Assembly (NCBI GenBank): GCA_903944255.1
Contig: CAJARE010000129.1
Coordinates: 1 to 9,434, forward strand
Direction: 5' to 3'
Length of the DNA: 9,434 nt
From: an uncultured beta proteobacterium
Lineage (GTDB): Bacteria; Pseudomonadota; Gammaproteobacteria; Burkholderiales; Burkholderiaceae
In this document: positions 1 to 5,869 of the stretch, piece after piece
Numbering within the stretch: position 1 is the stretch's first letter
How the letters are laid out: each line of letters opens with the position of its first letter
The notes under the pieces: model-generated
Database searches by the model: none
What the model was told of the DNA's origin: nothing
The model's input: the letters and a program-made list of their open reading frames with translations, nothing else
Program-made: the position numbers and the translations under genes

Positions 1-1150
1 CGTCTGATACCCGCCCACATCGCCCCGCCCTTTGATTAGCTGCAGCTTGAGAAATCGGCTCTATCTGCAACTGCTCCACTTTATTGCGATAAGAATAGCG
101 TTTTACTCTAGCTAAACCACTATCAATCACATAGCGAATATTAGGAACAGTTAAAGAAGTTTCAGCAACGTTCGTAGTCAAAATAATGCGACGCCCATAA
201 CCAGCACTAAATACTCGCTCTTGTTCAGCTACTGATTGGCGCGCAAATAAGGTGAGTATTTCTGGGTGAAATCGCTGTTGTAAAACATGATCCTTACGTA
301 ATACTTCTGCGCAGTCTCGAATTTCGCGCTCGCCTGGCAAAAAGACTAAGACGTCGCCAGCACCCGAAGCCCCTTCACGCCAGACATTTGCAATTTCTTC
401 AGCAACGGCATCTGGGATTTCTTTAACAATTTTGGATTCTTTTTTCCCGTCAGGTTTAGCGTCAGGCTCTAAGGGGGCATAACGCTGCTCAACCGGAAAC
501 AAGCGGCCACTGACCTCAACGACTGGTGCCAATTTGCCATCGATTACAAAATGCTCGGCAAAACGTTTTGCATCAATCGTTGCAGATGTAATGATGAGCT
601 TTAGATCTGGCCTCTTTGGTAACAGTTGACGAAGATAGCCTAGTAGAAAATCAATATTTAGACTGCGCTCATGGGCTTCATCGATGATCAGAGTGTCATA
701 GGCACGTAACTGAGGGTCACGCTGAGTCTCGGCCAATAAAATACCATCCGTCATCAATTTGATTGATGCCCCTGGGCTAGTTTTATCGGCAAAGCGCACT
801 TGATAACCCACATCTTGTCCAATGGGTGAACCCAACTCATGGGCGATTCTTTTAGCAGTTGCAGTCGCTGCTATACGGCGAGGCTGAGTATGGCCAATCA
901 ACTTTCCGCCATTGATGGTGCCCCTTCCCAATTCAAGGCAAATCTTTGGCAACTGAGTCGTCTTGCCCGAGCCAGTCTCACCACAGACAATCACTACCTG
1001 GTGGGATTGCAAAGCTTTCTGTATGACTTGGCGCTGACTTGAGACAGGTAATTCCTCAGGAAAGCGGATTTCTAGCTTACGTAAGGTGTTGGAAGCAGGC
1101 ACAGGCTTTGGGATAGCTTTGGGTTTTTGTTGGTTTATGGGCTCTTGCAC
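1..1150 (-). CDS. hrpA: ATP-dependent RNA helicase HrpA, DEAH-box, N-terminal part (runs off left edge)
   Basis: The minus strand reads open for 383 codons and leaves the window before its stop, so only about the first third of a usual ~1300-residue HrpA is present. Superfamily 2 helicase motifs appear in order, counted from the proposed start: Walker A GETGSGKT (57-64), motif Ia TQPRR (88-92), motif II DEAH (157-160), motif III SAT (189-191), and motif VI QRAGRCGR close to the window edge. Known role: DEAH-box RNA helicase; in E. coli HrpA acts in mRNA processing and rescue of collided ribosomes. The residues after Walker A (TTQLPKICLELGRG) favour HrpA over HrpB. No ATG lies at the N-terminus; an in-frame stop sits four codons above a GTG at 1150, which I take as start, with a GTG at 1102 as alternative. 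No clear Shine-Dalgarno is visible. Family call is firm; start is uncertain. Confidence 0.93.
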   Translation of the reverse strand, partial: MQEPINQQKPKAIPKPVPASNTLRKLEIRFPEELPVSSQRQVIQKALQSHQVVIVCGETGSGKTTQLPKICLELGRGTINGGKLIGHTQPRRIAATATAKRIAHELGSPIGQDVGYQVRFADKTSPGASIKLMTDGILLAETQRDPQLRAYDTLIIDEAHERSLNIDFLLGYLRQLLPKRPDLKLIITSATIDAKRFAEHFVIDGKLAPVVEVSGRLFPVEQRYAPLEPDAKPDGKKESKIVKEIPDAVAEEIANVWREGASGAGDVLVFLPGEREIRDCAEVLRKDHVLQQRFHPEILTLFARQSVAEQERVFSAGYGRRIILTTNVAETSLTVPNIRYVIDSGLARVKRYSYRNKVEQLQIEPISQAAANQRAGRCGRVSD

Positions 1151-1158
1151 CCTATAAT
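1130..1158 (+). promoter_or_regulatory. sigma-70 promoter of argA, probably giving a leaderless mRNA
   Basis: A perfect TATAAT (1153-1158) lies 17 bp downstream of TTGGTT (1130-1135, three of six matches to TTGACA). The expected transcription start, about 7 bases after the -10 box, is near A1165, only about 3 bases before the argA ATG at 1168. The -35 box lies inside the first codons of the divergent hrpA. There is no room for a Shine-Dalgarno sequence. The promoter is seen by consensus match only; the leaderless reading is inference. Confidence 0.65.
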
Positions 1159-1167
1159 TTTCTCACT

Positions 1168-2532
1168 ATGTCGACAAATGCTCCAAACCAGGCCTCAGAT
1201 GCCCAAGAATCTACCTCCAACTTCCCTTTTGTGGGATGGTTGCGCGATGTCGCACCTTACATACACAGCTTTAGGGAAAAGACCTTTGTTATCGCCTTTG
1301 CTGGGGAACTAGCTCAAGAAATAGGTCTTGAAAATCTGATTGAAGATATTGCCATGTTGCATGCCATGGGGATGCGCATCGTTTTGGTTCATGGTATTCG
1401 ACCACAAATTGAAGAGCAATTGATGTTGCGCAAAATTAAAAGTAAGTTTGGTAAAAGTGCGATGCACAGCTACCGCATTACTGATGCTGCCGCTCTTGAA
1501 TGTGTCAAAGAGGCTGCAGGCGAACTTCGCTTAGATATCGAGGCAGCCTTTAGTCGTGGACTTCCAAATACGCCTATGGCAGGCTCTCGTATCTCCGTTA
1601 TCTCGGGTAACTTCATTACTGCAATGCCAGTTGGCGTAGTAGAGGGCATTGACTATATCCATACTGGCTTGGTTCGCAAAGTCGACTCTATTTCAATTAA
1701 GCAGTCATTAGACAGTAACAAAATTGTTCTGTTAACGCCTCTGGGGTTCTCACCAACAGGGCAAGCATTTAATCTAGCTTACGAGGATGTTGCTGCCTCT
1801 ACTGCTGTGGCATTAAAAGCCGATAAGCTGATCTTTTTAAGCCCGTATTCTGGCCTCAAAGATGTAGATGGCGACATCATTACTGAGCTATCACTTCCTC
1901 AGCTACAAGACTACATCACCGAAAATAAAGAGCTCGAAATGGGTATGAAGAGTTTGCTCAATATTTCAGGACGGGCGATTCGTGCTGGAGTAAGCCGTGT
2001 GCACTTCTTGCCATGCAATCGGGATGGCGCATTACTTGAAGAGCTCTTTACCCATGATGGTATTGGCATGATGCTGGCTTCATCTGATATTGAAAACTTA
2101 CGCGAAGCCAATCAAGATGACGTTGGTGGTATTTTACAACTGACAATGCCTCTAGAAGAAGAAGGTATTTTGGCTGCACGTGGACAAGATGTGATAGAGC
2201 GAGATATTCAACGCTTCTCAGTGATTGAGCATGATCGCGTCCTGTTTGGATGCGCAGCTCTCTTCCCTTTCCCTGGCGGTGTTGGAGAATTAGCCTGCCT
2301 TGCTGTCGATTCTGAGGTTCAAGGCGCTGGAGATGGAGAGCGCCTTCTGAAGCGCATTGAGATGCGAGCTAAGCAAGAAGGTATCAAGAAATTATTTGTT
2401 CTTACCACCCGAACCGAGCATTGGTTCTTAAAGCGTGGCTTCAAACGAGCTACAGTAGATGACTTACCTGAAGAGCGTAAACAAATTTATAACTGGGATC
2501 GTAAGTCCATGGTTTTAACTAAAGATTTATAA
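1168..2532 (+). CDS. argA: Amino-acid N-acetyltransferase (N-acetylglutamate synthase) ArgA
   Basis: The 454-residue protein makes N-acetylglutamate from acetyl-CoA and glutamate, the committed step of arginine synthesis in the cytoplasm. It has the classical two-domain build: an amino-acid-kinase-like domain (about 38-300, with VHGIRPQ at 74-80 and the SGNF segment at 146-149), which in this family carries the arginine feedback site, and a C-terminal GNAT acetyltransferase domain (about 315-450) with an acetyl-CoA loop at VQGAGDGERLL (384-394) and HWFLKRGF at 418-425. Length fits the ~440-460 residues usual for ArgA. The ATG at 1168 is chosen because the next in-frame ATG falls inside the kinase-like domain (residue 63). 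No Shine-Dalgarno precedes it, and a TATAAT box ends 9 bases upstream, so translation may be leaderless. It is divergent from hrpA, and yggX follows 15 bases after its stop, probably in the same transcript. Confidence 0.95.
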   Translation: MSTNAPNQASDAQESTSNFPFVGWLRDVAPYIHSFREKTFVIAFAGELAQEIGLENLIEDIAMLHAMGMRIVLVHGIRPQIEEQLMLRKIKSKFGKSAMHSYRITDAAALECVKEAAGELRLDIEAAFSRGLPNTPMAGSRISVISGNFITAMPVGVVEGIDYIHTGLVRKVDSISIKQSLDSNKIVLLTPLGFSPTGQAFNLAYEDVAASTAVALKADKLIFLSPYSGLKDVDGDIITELSLPQLQDYITENKELEMGMKSLLNISGRAIRAGVSRVHFLPCNRDGALLEELFTHDGIGMMLASSDIENLREANQDDVGGILQLTMPLEEEGILAARGQDVIERDIQRFSVIEHDRVLFGCAALFPFPGGVGELACLAVDSEVQGAGDGERLLKRIEMRAKQEGIKKLFVLTTRTEHWFLKRGFKRATVDDLPEERKQIYNWDRKSMVLTKDL

Positions 2533-2547
2533 AGAAAGGTATTACAG

Positions 2548-2820
2548 ATGGCACGCATGGTTCAATGTATCAAGCTCAATAAAGAGGCAGAGGGAATGGA
2601 TTTCGCCCCTCTACCCGGAGATCTAGGCAAAAAGATTTGGAATCAAGTCTCCAAGGAAGCATGGGCGGCTTGGCTCAAGCATCAGACAATGCTGATTAAT
2701 GAAAATCGCCTGAATATGGCTGATCCAAGGGCCCGTCAATATCTCCTCAAACAAGTAGAAAAATATTTCTTTGAAGGTGGTGCCGATATGGCTGAAGGCT
2801 ATGTACCGCCAGCGGAATAA
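2548..2820 (+). CDS. yggX: Probable Fe(2+)-trafficking protein, YggX family (oxidative damage protection)
   Basis: This is a 90-residue protein, the usual length of the YggX family (91 in E. coli). It matches the family along its length: Cys7 near the start, then EAEGMDFAPLPGDLGKKIW (about 14-32), SKEAWAAWLKHQTMLINENRLNM (in 35-57), and FFEGGADMAEGY near the end. In E. coli and Salmonella, YggX protects iron-sulfur enzymes from oxidative damage and has been proposed to handle ferrous iron; Cys7 is the residue discussed for that role. A good Shine-Dalgarno, AAAGG, lies eight bases before the ATG. It follows argA by 15 bases on the same strand, so the two are probably co-transcribed; no clear terminator follows the stop before the small-RNA promoter at 2883. 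No signal peptide or membrane segment is visible; the protein should be cytoplasmic. Confidence 0.95.
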   Translation: MARMVQCIKLNKEAEGMDFAPLPGDLGKKIWNQVSKEAWAAWLKHQTMLINENRLNMADPRARQYLLKQVEKYFFEGGADMAEGYVPPAE

Positions 2821-2882
2821 TTGCTGCAACACAATAATACTTCGCAGCATAGCTTGATTGAAAAAAATACTTTCATCTGCTG

Positions 2883-2911
2883 TTGACACTCTTAAATTGA
2901 AGGCATAGCAT
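2883..2911 (+). promoter_or_regulatory. sigma-70 promoter driving the putative small RNA
   Basis: A consensus -35 box TTGACA (2883-2888) is followed after exactly 17 bp by TAGCAT (2906-2911, four of six matches to TATAAT). Transcription would begin near 2917-2919. No plausible coding region follows on this strand before the terminator at 3043-3075, so the promoter points to a non-coding transcript. It is the best -35 box seen in the window. Confidence 0.72.
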
Positions 2912-2917
2912 GAACTT

Positions 2918-3075
2918 GTGACCTAACAGATATGGTGTTGGTCACATTGGCGAAAGCCATTTTAGATAAACGCATCTGTGCGTTTCAAGGCAGCGGAACA
3001 TTTACCCTTCTGTTCGCCTAGGTCATGTAAACCATGGCAATCAAACCCGATGGGGAAACCCCGTCGGGTTTTTTT
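2918..3075 (+). ncRNA. Putative structured small RNA between yggX and rpiA, family not recognised
   Basis: A transcript of about 158 nt is bounded by its own promoter (2883-2911) and a strong intrinsic terminator (3043-3075). Local helices seen: 2918-2923 with 2940-2945 plus 2925-2928 with 2936-2939 (10 bp, one bulged U); 2948-2951 with 2956-2959 closing a GAAA tetraloop; 2968-2974 with 2979-2985 (7 bp, UCUG loop); 2988-2991 with 3016-3019 plus 2996-3000 with 3011-3015 (9 bp, 4-nt bulge). About 23 nt (3020-3042) are left mostly unpaired before the terminator. An alternative long-range fold also exists: 2918-2925 with 3019-3026 (8 bp) and 2926-2930 with 3009-3013 (5 bp). No ORF of note lies inside. 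I do not recognise it as 6S RNA, 4.5S RNA, tmRNA or RNase P RNA. It could be a trans-acting, Hfq-dependent regulator or a described candidate motif I cannot identify by eye. The boundaries are inferred. Confidence 0.68.
3043..3075 (+). terminator. Intrinsic terminator of the small RNA, possibly also serving rpiA
   Basis: A 13-bp stem (3043-3055 with 3059-3071, one G-U pair) closes an AAA loop and runs into seven consecutive T bases (3069-3075), a textbook rho-independent terminator on the plus strand. The rpiA stop codon lies only six bases beyond on the opposite strand. Read from that side the hairpin is equally strong, but the following run is only TTTGATT, so termination of rpiA here would be weaker. 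Confidence 0.9.
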
Positions 3076-3080
3076 ACACC

Positions 3081-3791
3081 CTAAAATACAATCCGCTCAA
3101 CTCCCGCTTCATGACTAACCAGCAATACATTGGCCTTTTCTTTTGCAAAAAGACCTACCGTAATGACGCCAGCGATTTGATTGATGAGCGATTCCATCTT
3201 CACAGGATCGGTAATTTTTAGACCTGCTACATCTAGAATCCAGCCGCCATTATCGGTAACAAAAGGCTCGCTTGGTGTTTGTCCTAAATCAGATCGAGTC
3301 GTTTTTGCTAAGCGTAAGCTGACCTGTCCCCCAAGCTTTTGGAGTTGTCTTGTCACTTCGCCCTGGGCAAGGGGAATAATTTCAACTGGTAAAGCAAAGC
3401 CACCTAAAACAGGAACTTGCTTTGACGAATCGCAAATACAAATAAACTGTTTCGCCATTGAGGCAATAATTTTTTCGCGCGTCAGTGCTCCACCACCACC
3501 TTTAATCATATGTCCTGCGGGATTAATTTCATCGGCCCCATCAACATACGCAGGAAGACTAAGTACATCGTTTGGATTGAGAACCATAAATCCATGCTTT
3601 AGTAAGCGCTCAGTTGTAGCATTTGAACTGGAAACCGCCCCAGAAAAATGGTCCTTATGAGGAGCTAAGGCATCAATAAAATAATTGGCTGTTGAGCCTG
3701 TGCCAACCCCCAAAACTTGTCCCGCCGGAAGCTTTAAGACTTCATCTCTTGCCGCTTCACCTACCATTTGCTTCAATTGATCCTGATTCAT
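3081..3791 (-). CDS. rpiA: Ribose-5-phosphate isomerase A
   Basis: The 236-residue RpiA interconverts ribose 5-phosphate and ribulose 5-phosphate in the non-oxidative pentose phosphate pathway. Family landmarks from the chosen start: phosphate-binding GVGTGSTANYF (28-38), SSSNATTE (54-61), DGADEI (84-89, containing the two catalytic-site aspartates), K97 at the start of KGGGGALTREK, and E106 as the likely general base (equivalent to Glu103 in E. coli). Length fits the family (219 in E. coli, slightly longer here). The open frame can be extended four codons to a TTG at 3803, but I choose the ATG at 3791 because Burkholderiales RpiA proteins typically begin MNQDELKQ-like, as here. No strong Shine-Dalgarno precedes either. 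It is divergent from tal across a short control region, so two enzymes of the same pathway share it. Its 3' end converges on the small-RNA terminator. Confidence 0.95.
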   Translation of the reverse strand: MNQDQLKQMVGEAARDEVLKLPAGQVLGVGTGSTANYFIDALAPHKDHFSGAVSSSNATTERLLKHGFMVLNPNDVLSLPAYVDGADEINPAGHMIKGGGGALTREKIIASMAKQFICICDSSKQVPVLGGFALPVEIIPLAQGEVTRQLQKLGGQVSLRLAKTTRSDLGQTPSEPFVTDNGGWILDVAGLKITDPVKMESLINQIAGVITVGLFAKEKANVLLVSHEAGVERIVF

Positions 3792-3835
3792 GGTCTTGAA
3801 CAATGCCTTTACTGGAACAGATTAATTAATGCATC

Positions 3836-3847
3836 TATCATATGATA
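3836..3847. promoter_or_regulatory. 12-bp palindrome TATCATATGATA, possible shared -10 region of rpiA and tal
   Basis: The palindrome lies in the 91-bp gap between the rpiA and tal start codons. It contains -10-like hexamers facing both ways (TATCAT and TATGAT, five of six matches to TATAAT), which would give leaders of roughly 30-45 bases for each gene. No convincing -35 box sits 16-18 bp upstream on either side; the best toward tal is GGAACA at 3814-3819, three of six. It may be a shared promoter core, a regulator site, or simply AT-rich chance. Confidence 0.35.
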
Positions 3848-3882
3848 ATTAAGAGACAGTCATTTAGAACACCTATAACCCC

Positions 3883-4833
3883 ATGAATAGCGCCACTTCA
3901 GCATTAAATCAACTTAAAAACCTCACCACCGTTGTCGCAGACACGGGTGATTTTGAGCGCATGAAAGAATTTGCCCCTCAAGATGCCACAACGAATCCTT
4001 CCTTAATCCTAAAGGCTGCACAACAGAGTAATTATCAATCGCTGGTTCAAACGGTAAAGGCTGCACATCCGGGTATGAAACCTAGCGATTTGGTGGACTA
4101 CATATTGGTCGCCTTTGGCCTAAAAATACTCGAAATCGTTCCAGGGCGAGTCTCGACCGAAGTCGATGCAAGACTTTCTTTTGATACCCAGGCTACAGTT
4201 GCTAAAGCGAAACACCTGATTACCCTTTATGAATCCCATAACATTGACCGCAAGCGCATATTGATTAAGCTGGCCGGCACCTGGGAAGGAATTGCTGCAG
4301 CTAAACAGCTGGAGGCTGAGGGTATCCATTGCAATATGACCCTACTCTTCTCCTTAGTCCAGGCAGCAGCCTGTGGTGCTGCTAATGCAAAACTAATCTC
4401 ACCCTTTGTGGGAAGAATTACGGATTGGTACAAAAATAAATTAGGCGCTAATTGGAGTGATGCTAATAATGGGGGCGCTAATGATCCTGGCGTGACTTCA
4501 GTGAAGAAAATATTTCACTATTACAAGCAATATGGCATCACTACTGAAATTATGGGTGCTAGCTTTCGCAATACCAGTCAGATATTAGAGCTGGCAGGTT
4601 GTGATTTATTGACGATTAGTCCTGAGCTATTAGCAGAATTGCAAAATAGCAATGCTGTTGTCGATAAAAAACTGGATAGCGCTCAAGTCGTCAAGATTGA
4701 AGCACTGAAACTAGATGAATCGAGCTTTCGCTTACAACTCAATAATGATGCAATGGCTACAGAAAAGTTAGCTGAAGGTATTCGGAATTTCTGTATCGAT
4801 ACTGAAAAACTAGAAGCCCTACTTGCAAAGTAA
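3883..4833 (+). CDS. tal: Transaldolase (TalB type)
   Basis: The 316-residue transaldolase transfers a dihydroxyacetone unit from sedoheptulose 7-phosphate to glyceraldehyde 3-phosphate in the non-oxidative pentose phosphate pathway. It belongs to the long TalB/TalA class (317 in E. coli TalB), not the short fructose-6-phosphate aldolase class. Catalytic residues are in place: D20 in VVADTGD (E. coli Asp17), E93 in STEVDAR (Glu96), and Schiff-base K129 in RILIKLAGTWEG (Lys132). Other landmarks are DATTNPSLILKAAQ (34-47), SPFVGRITDWY (173-183), DPGV (201-204) and MGASFRN (224-230). Start is the ATG at 3883, which leaves the usual short N-terminus before TTVVADTGD; there is no obvious Shine-Dalgarno. 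It is divergent from rpiA, and the stop lies 25 bases from that of the convergent DUF2892 gene. No clear terminator is visible in that gap. Confidence 0.95.
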   Translation: MNSATSALNQLKNLTTVVADTGDFERMKEFAPQDATTNPSLILKAAQQSNYQSLVQTVKAAHPGMKPSDLVDYILVAFGLKILEIVPGRVSTEVDARLSFDTQATVAKAKHLITLYESHNIDRKRILIKLAGTWEGIAAAKQLEAEGIHCNMTLLFSLVQAAACGAANAKLISPFVGRITDWYKNKLGANWSDANNGGANDPGVTSVKKIFHYYKQYGITTEIMGASFRNTSQILELAGCDLLTISPELLAELQNSNAVVDKKLDSAQVVKIEALKLDESSFRLQLNNDAMATEKLAEGIRNFCIDTEKLEALLAK

Positions 4834-4858
4834 ATGTGGCAAGGCCTCTAGCACTAAA

Positions 4859-5044
4859 TTACTTCTTGACTGTGTTGAAACCCATTAGATCGTAAGCCGG
4901 ACAGTTTCCCAACATACCGGTTGCTAAGGGAATAATTCCAATCCAGCCCCAGGCACCAACGATACCGAAGCCAGCTAAACCCATCAAAGTTACGCCAACA
5001 GTCATACGCAAGACGCGATCAGTGTGTCCAATATTGCATTTCAT
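4859..5044 (-). CDS. Small DUF2892-type inner-membrane protein
   Basis: A 61-residue protein starting MKCNIGHTDRVLRMTVGV, which resembles the DUF2892 (YgaP-type transmembrane) family, whose members commonly open with a Met-Lys-x-Asn-[IV]-Gly-x-x-Asp-Arg-x-[IL]-Arg pattern. Two hydrophobic stretches, about 15-31 and 33-46, are separated by WGW and predict a small membrane hairpin; a Cys-Pro pair (48-49) follows the second, where related proteins often have NCPAY. No function is established for stand-alone members; the domain also occurs fused to rhodanese in E. coli YgaP. A strong Shine-Dalgarno, AAAGGGG, six bases before the ATG supports translation. It lies 50 bases downstream of rlmB on the same strand with no convincing terminator between, so it may be the last gene of the rnr-rlmB transcript. 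It converges on tal. Confidence 0.85.
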   Translation of the reverse strand: MKCNIGHTDRVLRMTVGVTLMGLAGFGIVGAWGWIGIIPLATGMLGNCPAYDLMGFNTVKK

Positions 5045-5094
5045 ATCATGCCCCTTTCAGAACTCATATAGCCAGATGGCTTCTACTTAGCTCT

Positions 5095-5850
5095 TTACTT
5101 AGCAGCCTTCAATAAGCGCTGTCTTAGCGCTTCATACAAGCATACGCCACTTGCAACTGAAACATTCAAACTTTCGACTACACCTTGCATTGGAATGCGG
5201 ACCAACTCATCACAGTTTTCACGGGTTAGGCGACGCATTCCTTCGCCCTCTGCGCCCATCACAATACCTATTGAGCCGGATAAATCAATGTCATAGATTG
5301 ATTTTTCAGCTTCATCATCGGTACCAATCAACCAAACACCTGCTTCTTGCATTTCTTTCATACTACGGACGAGATTAGTGACAGTAATTACGGGAATCAC
5401 CTCTGAAGCACCACTAGAAACCTTACTGACCGTTGCATTAATTGAGGCAGACCGATCTTTAGGGATGACTACCGCATCTACGCCGGCACCATCAGCAACA
5501 CGTAAACAGGCGCCAAAGTTGTGAGGGTCAGTCACCCCATCTAGAACTAGAAATAATGGCTTTTTCTTAGCCTCTTCCACATCCTCAATCACCTCGGTAA
5601 TGGTTCGAGCGATTGTCATTTTTTCAGCTAGGGCCACTACACCTTGATGACGATCGTGCCCTGCTAATTTATGCAAACGTTCTGCATCTGCCGCATGGAG
5701 TCTTTCCCCTAAAGCCTCTTCTGCCTGCTTTAAAAAATCACCCATGCGTCGATCGCGACGACTAGGATCAAAATAGACTGACTTCAGACTATCTGGATCA
5801 ACCCTCAAGCGCGCTTGTACCGCATGAAAACCCACTAATATTTGTTTCAT
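5095..5850 (-). CDS. rlmB: 23S rRNA (guanosine-2251-2'-O)-methyltransferase RlmB
   Basis: This 251-residue SpoU/TrmH-class enzyme 2'-O-methylates G2251 in the P loop of 23S rRNA using S-adenosylmethionine. The N-terminal part (about 1-75, beginning ILVGFHAVQARL) is the substrate-binding domain typical of RlmB. The SPOUT catalytic domain shows its three motifs: motif 1 DPHNFGACLRVADGAGV (108-124, with N111 and R117), motif 2 IVMGAEGEGMRRL (196-208), and motif 3 IPMQGVVESLNVSVASGVC (219-237), which form the knotted cofactor site. Length matches the family (243 in E. coli). The start is an ATG with no strong Shine-Dalgarno, 19 bases after the rnr stop, which suggests an rnr-rlmB operon; the same order is known in E. 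coli. TrmH-type tRNA methylases are a less likely alternative given the full-length match to RlmB, including the KDRSASINATVSKVSSGA segment. Confidence 0.95.
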   Translation of the reverse strand: MKQILVGFHAVQARLRVDPDSLKSVYFDPSRRDRRMGDFLKQAEEALGERLHAADAERLHKLAGHDRHQGVVALAEKMTIARTITEVIEDVEEAKKKPLFLVLDGVTDPHNFGACLRVADGAGVDAVVIPKDRSASINATVSKVSSGASEVIPVITVTNLVRSMKEMQEAGVWLIGTDDEAEKSIYDIDLSGSIGIVMGAEGEGMRRLTRENCDELVRIPMQGVVESLNVSVASGVCLYEALRQRLLKAAK

Positions 5851-5869
5851 TATTTATCGATTCAATTCT

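Noticed and set aside
2822..2849. TGCTGC / GCAGCA inverted repeat just after yggX as a terminator
   Set aside because: The stem is only six pairs around a 16-base loop and is followed by mixed sequence and an A-run, not Ts.
2623..2889. 88-codon minus-strand reading frame opposite yggX
   Set aside because: It is a shadow of yggX; the real gene has a good Shine-Dalgarno and full-length family match.
2918..3042. 6S RNA, 4.5S RNA, tmRNA or RNase P RNA as the identity of the small RNA
   Set aside because: The region before the terminator is about 125 nt and folds as separate short hairpins. It lacks the long interrupted rod with central bubble of 6S, the GGAAGCAGCC-type loop of 4.5S, a tRNA-like domain with tag ORF, and the length of RNase P RNA.
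3181..3660. 159-codon plus-strand reading frame opposite rpiA
   Set aside because: It is antisense to well-supported rpiA codons, has biased unnatural composition (Pro/Ser-rich) and matches no family I know.
3789..3803. TTG at 3803 as the rpiA start
   Set aside because: AAAGG lies only two bases from the TTG, too close for normal initiation, and the ATG four codons later gives the N-terminus typical of Burkholderiales RpiA.
3871..3882. TATAAC at 3874-3879 as the tal -10 box
   Set aside because: Transcription would begin after the ATG at 3883, which would leave tal without its start codon.
5054..5090. AGCC-ATCT-GGCT hairpin between rlmB and the DUF2892 gene as a terminator
   Set aside because: The stem is only four pairs and is followed by ATATGAG, without a U-tract.
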